64,000 nucleotides of DNA, taken from positions 5,518,001 through 5,582,000 of the forward strand of contig CM071590.1 in NCBI GenBank assembly GCA_036429605.1. Reading direction: 5' to 3'. The number at the start of each line of letters is the position of its first letter. Positions within the stretch are counted from its first letter, which is position 1. Under the pieces are notes generated by a model. It made no database searches and was not told the origin of the DNA. It was given only the letters and a program-made list of their open reading frames with translations. This document shows, piece by piece, positions 58,486-64,000 of the stretch. The translations under genes and the position numbers were made by a program. Source of the DNA: Cladobotryum mycophilum (Eukaryota > Ascomycota > Sordariomycetes > Hypocreales > Hypocreaceae).

Positions 58486-58690
58486 TATAGTTATAATATT
58501 AAATAATAATAAAAGGGTTTTATTAAAAAAAAGCTTATAGTTTAAAATTTAAGTGCAAGTATACTGTTAAGGTAAATTTATAACATACATATATATATAT
58601 TCATCTATGTATATAAATATTATTATTATTATTATTAGCCCATCAGATGTATAATCAGTCTCTTAGGCGGAGACTTCATTGCGCTATGTA

Positions 58691-61630
58691 AAATGGACAA
58701 CCCACATGGGAGAGGAAGCCATGGGAAAGACCATGGTTTCGTCGCTGCCTAAATTTTAATCGCAAATGGAATGCATAAAATGGAGGTGATTGTCGGAGAA
58801 AGGTCAGAAGGGGGTTCCATTGAGGGCGCTGCTGTCATGCCATGATTGCTCCCAACGACGACGACCACAACAATAACAGTGACAATAAATCATCACATTG
58901 TCCCATTTATTCCTCATGACAAACTATACAGACAATGGGGGGGATATTGAATGCACAATTGAGTCAAAACGCCGAGTCTGTATTGTTGGACTTGGACGGT
59001 GCTGCATTGGAAACAATCTGGGTGTGGCGCTCAATCATGCCCCGAGATTTTTCCCCAACTCCAACAGCGTTCAGCTTCCTGCTGTTCGCGCCGCCGTACA
59101 TTGAATGCTGATGACAGAAACTGGGTGATGGATAGGTACCTAGCCCAGCCACACCGCCACGCAGTAGATCGTCATTGATGCAGTGGTCCGTTGTTGGCGG
59201 GGCTATTGTCAGAATACCTCCAGACTCCAAGTCTTGAGTAGCTCCAGTTGTAAAATAAAAAAATGAGTACATTTTCGCCAGGCTGCTATTAGCACCGTGC
59301 TCTATTGTTCGTTAATTGTTGGTATTGTTTGGCATGGCTGAGCGGCGAGCACGTGCAGATCCGCCATTTCCTTCCACTCCATTCTGCTGCGTCATCGCTC
59401 TCAGGCGTGATGCTTGCCGGGAGGGGACATTGCGCAAGCTCGCCAAGCCCGCCTGGCACCTGGAGAATCAACCTTTCTCCTGCGAGCGGGTGAAGGATCA
59501 GTGCCCCTCGAGATTTGTCCAGGCTGTTGAAGGACGGGAGGGTCGATCTGTGAGTGGTCGATTGGTCGACCAGTCAGACACACCAGAGTCCATCTCGTAA
59601 CTTGATCCATCCATGTTGACCAATTGTCCACTCGTGCACCTTGCAGAGCCCTTTCAACCCCCTCCCCTCCCACCTTCTAGGAGAGGGCAGGCAAATTGCT
59701 CAGAAGAACGTATTCGCAACGCCATCACAAAGATGCACAAACTTTGATCCACAAATGCCGGCATTGTCGATTGTAAACATCTTCCCAGTCCGCCTGAACC
59801 GTCTTTTCAGTCCAGTCGTCGTTTTACTCAGTCGGCTAGCAGACAAGACCCGGGCATGGACATGAATCTTCATGAACCGTGTAACGAAAACACCAACGCT
59901 ACCGGAAATATACCCCCGAGGTGATTGGTGACGTGCCGGGGGCGTCCCCGTCCTGTTGCTGGATTGGAGGTTGCACCGCCCAGGTCCACGTTGTGGTCTT
60001 TTTCATTTTCCGAGAGGGGAGCTTTGCTCGTTGGCGTAGACACACGTAAGATGATGCTTGCCTGGCACAAGCACAAACAAACACCAGAGCAAGTGAGCAG
60101 CACCGCTTCCGCGCGGCGGCTTGAGCTGGAGGAGGTGCGACTCTGATGCTTGCTGTGACGACTCGTCTCCCCTTCGAGTTGGATTTCCAGCGCCCTGCTG
60201 CCCTGCAATTGGAAGTTTTTTCTTTCTTTTTTTCTTAATTCTGGCTCGAGTTAGCTGGCGCCTGTCACCCATGCCAAATTCCTGAAAGAAGGGAACGACG
60301 TACGGTTTCACAGCCGCGACATGGTTTCGTGTTCTTGCCGACGACGAAGCCACAGGGTCGCATGGCAAGAGCCGTAGTTGCTGCAGTCGATGAGGCCTCC
60401 ACATTAAATTTGATTGCCAGTGTCTTCCGGGTAAATGTGCTACCCCCCAGTGGGCATCAGGTGTGGTGTTGTGGTGATATGTTTTGCCGCTGGGCGGACG
60501 GATTCATTATCTGTAAATAGGTCTGTTATCGCTCAGACTGAGGCTCGACGAGGAGCATGGCCCGTGATCGTGGCGACAATTTCTTAGTTTGAGTGTATCC
60601 GCATGTTACGCGGATCAATATCGATAATTTCGGGTTTGGATCGCACACATGGTTAGCAACCGTGAGGCCCTCGTGCTTCCATGTCTGTCAATGACGGATC
60701 GGCACATTGCGCTCTTTCGAGCTTATTCGAGCTTCTGCCTTTAGGAGGTATCGCTTTGGATGGACATGACATGTCTCCATCTCTAGCACCTTGGATAGTG
60801 TAAGCCCACCTACCACAACATTTTGGTCACAAAAGAAAGAAACAAAGCAGCCAAGCTCACCTCTGAAGGAAAAGTCGTGAGCATGCTGGGCCAGGGGGGC
60901 TACATATAGCAGCGCTCACGTCTCGTGCCTCTGGTAAGGCACGTATATCTGTAGGAAAGCATCAAGGAATACTGTTTTGGGTTGGTTTGTTGAGGAGAGC
61001 TGACAGAAAAGTCGGGGCGATGGGAGGTTCATATAGGCGGCGCAACGGAGCGCCATTGCATGGGCCGTCAGTGATTTACTGGTGATGAGAGGATCGATTT
61101 CATCACTGGGGATTGCAGCATAATTCTGCTGAACTCGTGATCTGCCATATCAGATCAGATGGCAGCAAGACATTCACGGCTCAAGGCAAGCCTGAGCGGT
61201 GTGCAATCAGAGAAGTGGCAATGATCTGGATAAATCCAACCCCATTCATCATACACCATGAAATGATTACAAACTGTCATTTACACATCTGTCGACGCAG
61301 CGGTGGATGAAAACAAAGTCGATCAGTCAATTGAGCTAAGTCGGCAAATGTTCAGGTAGAGATGAATCGCCATCATATTCGTAACAAAGAAGCGGTACAC
61401 ACGACATGAGAGAGTGAACATAAATACGAGAAAAATAACTGCAACCTGTCAGAGACAATCATCTTGTGCTAGCGAGCAGGCGCAGCTTCGTCAGACATGT
61501 ATCCGCTGCGTGCAGAGAGTCGCCAAAGCCATGCTCGTCGATGGATAACGAGAAAAGATCAACGCGGCATGGAACACGGAACTCTTGAGTATATTTTAAT
61601 TCTAAAATTATGGAACCATAAATCTAAACA
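58691..61630. other. Intergenic region upstream and downstream of island boundary
   Basis: About 2.9 kb of normal composition after the AT-rich island. All open frames are under about 135 codons, overlap one another on both strands and show no recognisable sequence. I see no gene or repeat. Confidence 0.5.
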
Positions 61631-63016
61631 TCATGTAGATTGCCCAGTAGCCAATCCATCGTTCTGCAGTCGTTCAGTATTCTTAGGCATCGCATTCGCA
61701 AGATCCACCAGGTGCTTCACCTTCCAAACCGACGGCACTCCATCGACAAGCCGACTGATTTGTGTGGAAGCACTGCCTTGCGAGGAGTCACAGATGATTC
61801 GGAGTTCTTTTCCTGCGAGCGAGGCAGCAATCCACATCAAGACGACTTTGACACCAGGGTCACCGTTGAACGCACCACAACCCCACAATCCAGACCATAC
61901 TACCTGGCCCTCGTCACTGCTCCACGACGAGAAGGCGGTATATGCCTTTTTCATCTCTCGTGCCATGTTCTCTGGCTTCAGATCGGGCAGCAATTCCCCA
62001 TCCTCGGCTCGGTCAATCTCCAAAGCGTCCATCAAGAGCATCCGGCCACCCCGCCTTGCCTCAGGCGGGAGCACCTCCCAAGAAATATCTCGACGTTGTC
62101 CGGATATCCTCAACATGGGACTGGCGCCACGAATCACAAGCACATGGGCATGTTCCAGTGTAGGCGTGAATAGAACGGCTGGGCATGCCTCTGGGCAATT
62201 GCCTACATACAGCTCCTCTTGCGTGGCGGATTGCCCAAACCCAATGTCCTTGTTGGCCGCCACAACCACACCTCCGCCGAGACCTTGGTAACAAAGTTCT
62301 TGCTGCTCTGTGCTAAACGTGCCAACATCTAACACTTTGAGTGGCGTAACTGGAATCATCTCCAGGTGCGCGGGCGTGAAGAGTCGAGGCTCATTAAAAG
62401 CACATAGGCTAAACTCGACCCCGCCTCCGTGAATGCTACGCGAGTTCTCCGATTCAATATCCGTTTCGCTGAATCGCTCAAAATAAGAAAACAGCGCGGT
62501 CAAGTACATCTGCGCCGCCTTTGGATGTCGCTGATCGGAGGCATACCAGATGCTAAAGTCGTAAAAGCTGTCCCGCCAATTGGGTGGCTGTAACGTGCAG
62601 AGGAATTGATGAGCGACCAAACATGCGGCTTCATCCACCGACAAGCACAATTTCCCTCCAGGTCGAAGAATGGGGATCGTGCCGGTAGGGAAAAATTCAG
62701 GCAGTTTTAGGGCAATTCGAACAATGCTGGGCCACAGACGAGAAAAGAAGACGTCACGATTCTGCTCAACCACGGCAATCAACGAGCCATAATCACCAGC
62801 ATGTCCCGAATCCCCTTGTACAATATTGGATATTGTGTCAAGAACATCTAGAAGCTGCGAAGATTCTGTGACTTTCTGCTTAAGAATTTCCTGGAGCAGT
62901 GGCCAGAACTCCACAAGACCATCCTCTCCCTCTTGGTCTTCAAGGATGCTAAAACGGTCGAGACATCGCTGGGTTGGTGAATTGGGTAAAACAGAGCTAG
63001 ACCATGCCGTTGTCAT
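61631..63016 (-). CDS. Poly(ADP-ribose) glycohydrolase (PARG), fungal type
   Basis: An intron-less gene of 461 residues. After a helical N-terminal part (FSRLWPSIVRIALKLPEFFP; LVAHQFLCTL) comes YLTALFSYFERF and the macrodomain-like catalytic core: VVVAANKDIGFGQSATQEEL with the two catalytic Glu at about 267-268, followed by NCPEACPAVLFTP. The C-terminal part has TAFSSWSSDEGQVVWSGLWGCGAFNGD, also typical. PARG removes poly(ADP-ribose) chains from proteins in the nucleus and cytoplasm. The usual GGG-x6-8-QEE signature appears here as GFG (259-261) followed by QSAT-QEE, a variation I believe is common in fungal members. A 264-codon frame on the opposite strand is a shadow. Confidence 0.9.
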   Translation of the reverse strand: MTTAWSSSVLPNSPTQRCLDRFSILEDQEGEDGLVEFWPLLQEILKQKVTESSQLLDVLDTISNIVQGDSGHAGDYGSLIAVVEQNRDVFFSRLWPSIVRIALKLPEFFPTGTIPILRPGGKLCLSVDEAACLVAHQFLCTLQPPNWRDSFYDFSIWYASDQRHPKAAQMYLTALFSYFERFSETDIESENSRSIHGGGVEFSLCAFNEPRLFTPAHLEMIPVTPLKVLDVGTFSTEQQELCYQGLGGGVVVAANKDIGFGQSATQEELYVGNCPEACPAVLFTPTLEHAHVLVIRGASPMLRISGQRRDISWEVLPPEARRGGRMLLMDALEIDRAEDGELLPDLKPENMAREMKKAYTAFSSWSSDEGQVVWSGLWGCGAFNGDPGVKVVLMWIAASLAGKELRIICDSSQGSASTQISRLVDGVPSVWKVKHLVDLANAMPKNTERLQNDGLATGQST

Positions 63017-63687
63017 CTCTGCTAATCAACCTAAACGTCGATAATTTTTGTTTTTTTAAAACTCACTTCTAAAAATATATATAAATGATAAGAATAAAAG
63101 TCAAGAAAGATATTCAATTGCTTGATTAGGCGTGAGCCATCGTCTTGTCTATGAGGAATGAGTCACCCGGTGATTTGGGCGCCGTCCATTTGCTGAGGCG
63201 GGGTATCGTGATTCAGCCAACGGCGATGTAAATGACAAAGGATTTGCTCGACAGCTGTGAGAACTGATACCATCGATGAGCCGAAGGTGGGTCCGGTTGG
63301 GAACGCACGAAGCCGCTGTCTCCAGGGATCAAACTCAAAGCTTGAGTCCCGTCCTGGGGCAAGCTGGCAAAGGATAGCGTCATGTCGTGTATTTTCACGG
63401 CGCGGTGGCTTGCGCGGTAGATGTGCATCACCTCACCTGGAAATGCGTAACCTCGCTCCCCGCTGTGCAGTTCCAGCTCAGATCACCCGTCTGTTGACAA
63501 GAAACGTGCATGGGAGTGCAAACATTCGACCTCCGCTACCAGCTCTTTGAAGCAATGAACATTGTCAAGTTCAAGCAAAAAAAAAAAAAAAACGGCCACG
63601 TGAGCGCAGGAGGGAGTGAGATACAACACACCAACTCCAGTCGTTGCCGGCGCTGGTGTTCAGGATTGAGTAGCCATTCGACGTCAA
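63017..63687. other. Intergenic region between PARG and a partial gene
   Basis: About 670 bp. It contains an A16 run at 63577-63592 and no supported gene. It holds the promoter of the PARG gene and the 3' end of the partial gene to the right. Confidence 0.5.
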
Positions 63688-64000
63688 TCACACAATCAAA
63701 AAGTTCAGGTCGGGATCCTTCAAGATCTGAACCCAACTCGTAGACTCCATCTGCTCCTCCGCCAAGCTCCACAGGATTGGCAAAGTATCCATGGCGGTAT
63801 AGATAAACCCCCACGGACAATGAGAGACGAGCCTCCTTAACCTGTCCATGATCCACGCTCGTCTCTCAGCGGAGACGGTCTCTGCGCCAGCGATGAACGT
63901 CGGCCACGAGGTCGCCTTGAAGTTGGGGTCATGATCCGGGATGCTCGACAGGTGGTAATAAATCTCTTCGATGAGTGTGTCGGTTAGCTCCCTCCCGCAT
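63688..64000 (-). CDS. 3' end of a probable fungal transcription-factor gene (partial)
   Basis: The minus strand from 64000 reads in frame CGRELTDTLIEEIYYHLSS, then TSWPTFIAGAETVSAERRAW, TAMDTLPILWSLAEEQMEST and WVQILKDPDLNFLIV, with stop at 63690-63688. The block WPTFIAGAE...ERRAW and the closing WVQILKDPDLNFLIV resemble the C-terminus of fungal-specific Zn2Cys6 transcription factors of the ArgR2/ARCA type. The DNA-binding part lies outside the window, so this assignment is tentative. Confidence 0.65.
   Translation of the reverse strand, partial: CGRELTDTLIEEIYYHLSSIPDHDPNFKATSWPTFIAGAETVSAERRAWIMDRLRRLVSHCPWGFIYTAMDTLPILWSLAEEQMESTSWVQILKDPDLNFLIV

Larger units (their letters stand above)
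52647..58690. other. AT-rich island with RIP-like decay
   Basis: Base composition changes sharply to long AT tracts from about 52660 to about 58650, except inside the inner pogo element (53643-55526) and, less so, the intact small protein gene at 57256-57495. The decayed pieces differ from their intact relatives mainly by C-to-T or G-to-A. Between 57500 and 58200 is further AT-rich sequence with phrases like TTCTAGAGGGACTGGCCGAG that I cannot assign; it may be an old transposon. (TA)n tracts occur near 52700-52730 and 58585-58630. Confidence 0.75.

Noticed and set aside
61497..62291. 264-codon plus-strand frame
   Set aside because: Antisense shadow of the PARG gene, whose conserved motifs are on the minus strand.
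1..64000. CRISPR arrays, bacterial operons, rRNA genes
   Set aside because: No regularly spaced repeats of CRISPR type and no 5S or rDNA sequence found; introns and gene content are eukaryotic.

Overview
This window reads as nuclear DNA of a filamentous ascomycete, probably a Sordariomycete (Hypocreales would fit; the class is inferred, not proven). The evidence is short GT-AG introns of about 47-124 bp, fungal housekeeping proteins (Hsv2/Atg18-type PROPPIN, Atg29, dynein light intermediate chain, Arb2-domain protein, Ist3-like spliceosome protein), a Fot1/pogo DNA transposon, and an AT-rich island carrying C-to-T decay of the kind made by repeat-induced point mutation (RIP).

Layout. 1-18 kb is gene-dense and conserved: hsv2 (+), ist3-like (-), dynein light intermediate chain (+), SPATA20-like DUF255 protein (-), atg29 (+), Arb2-domain protein (+), mitochondrial TPR-type protein (-), tRNA t6A dehydratase (+). 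19.7-22.8 kb holds a decayed 2OG-Fe(II) oxygenase gene. 23.4-26.1 kb has an inverted pair of tRNA-Thr(UGU) genes and a BAHD-type acyltransferase. 26.1-32 kb is gene-poor and contains one clear 209-bp MITE. An Est1/Smg7-type gene (32.1-34.5 kb) is followed by a gene desert of more than 8 kb. A secreted GH18 chitinase with a hevein-type chitin-binding domain lies at 42.9-44.8 kb. Another desert ends in a pyrimidine-rich degenerate tandem repeat at 49.4-50 kb, next to a 656-residue multi-pass membrane protein. 52.4-58.7 kb is the most unusual part: a family of four 79-residue secreted cysteine-rich proteins (two intact, two decayed) around an intact-looking 1884-bp pogo element, which is itself inserted in an older RIP-decayed relative. 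The window ends with a poly(ADP-ribose) glycohydrolase and the 3' end of a probable transcription-factor gene.

A feature that cuts across regions: six otherwise conserved coding sequences (ist3-like, atg29, Arb2, TPR protein with two sites, chitinase, pogo transposase) are each interrupted by loss of exactly one base inside a run of 5-7 identical bases. Restoring one base at each site rejoins conserved protein sequence. This looks like homopolymer under-calling in the assembly, although true mutations are not excluded. The 2OG oxygenase locus is different: it also has two in-frame TAG codons, so it is more likely a real pseudogene.

No gene cluster for one pathway is evident. hsv2 and atg29 are both autophagy genes but are separated by unrelated genes. 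The best candidates for new biology are the small secreted cysteine-rich family with its nested transposons, and the MITE.
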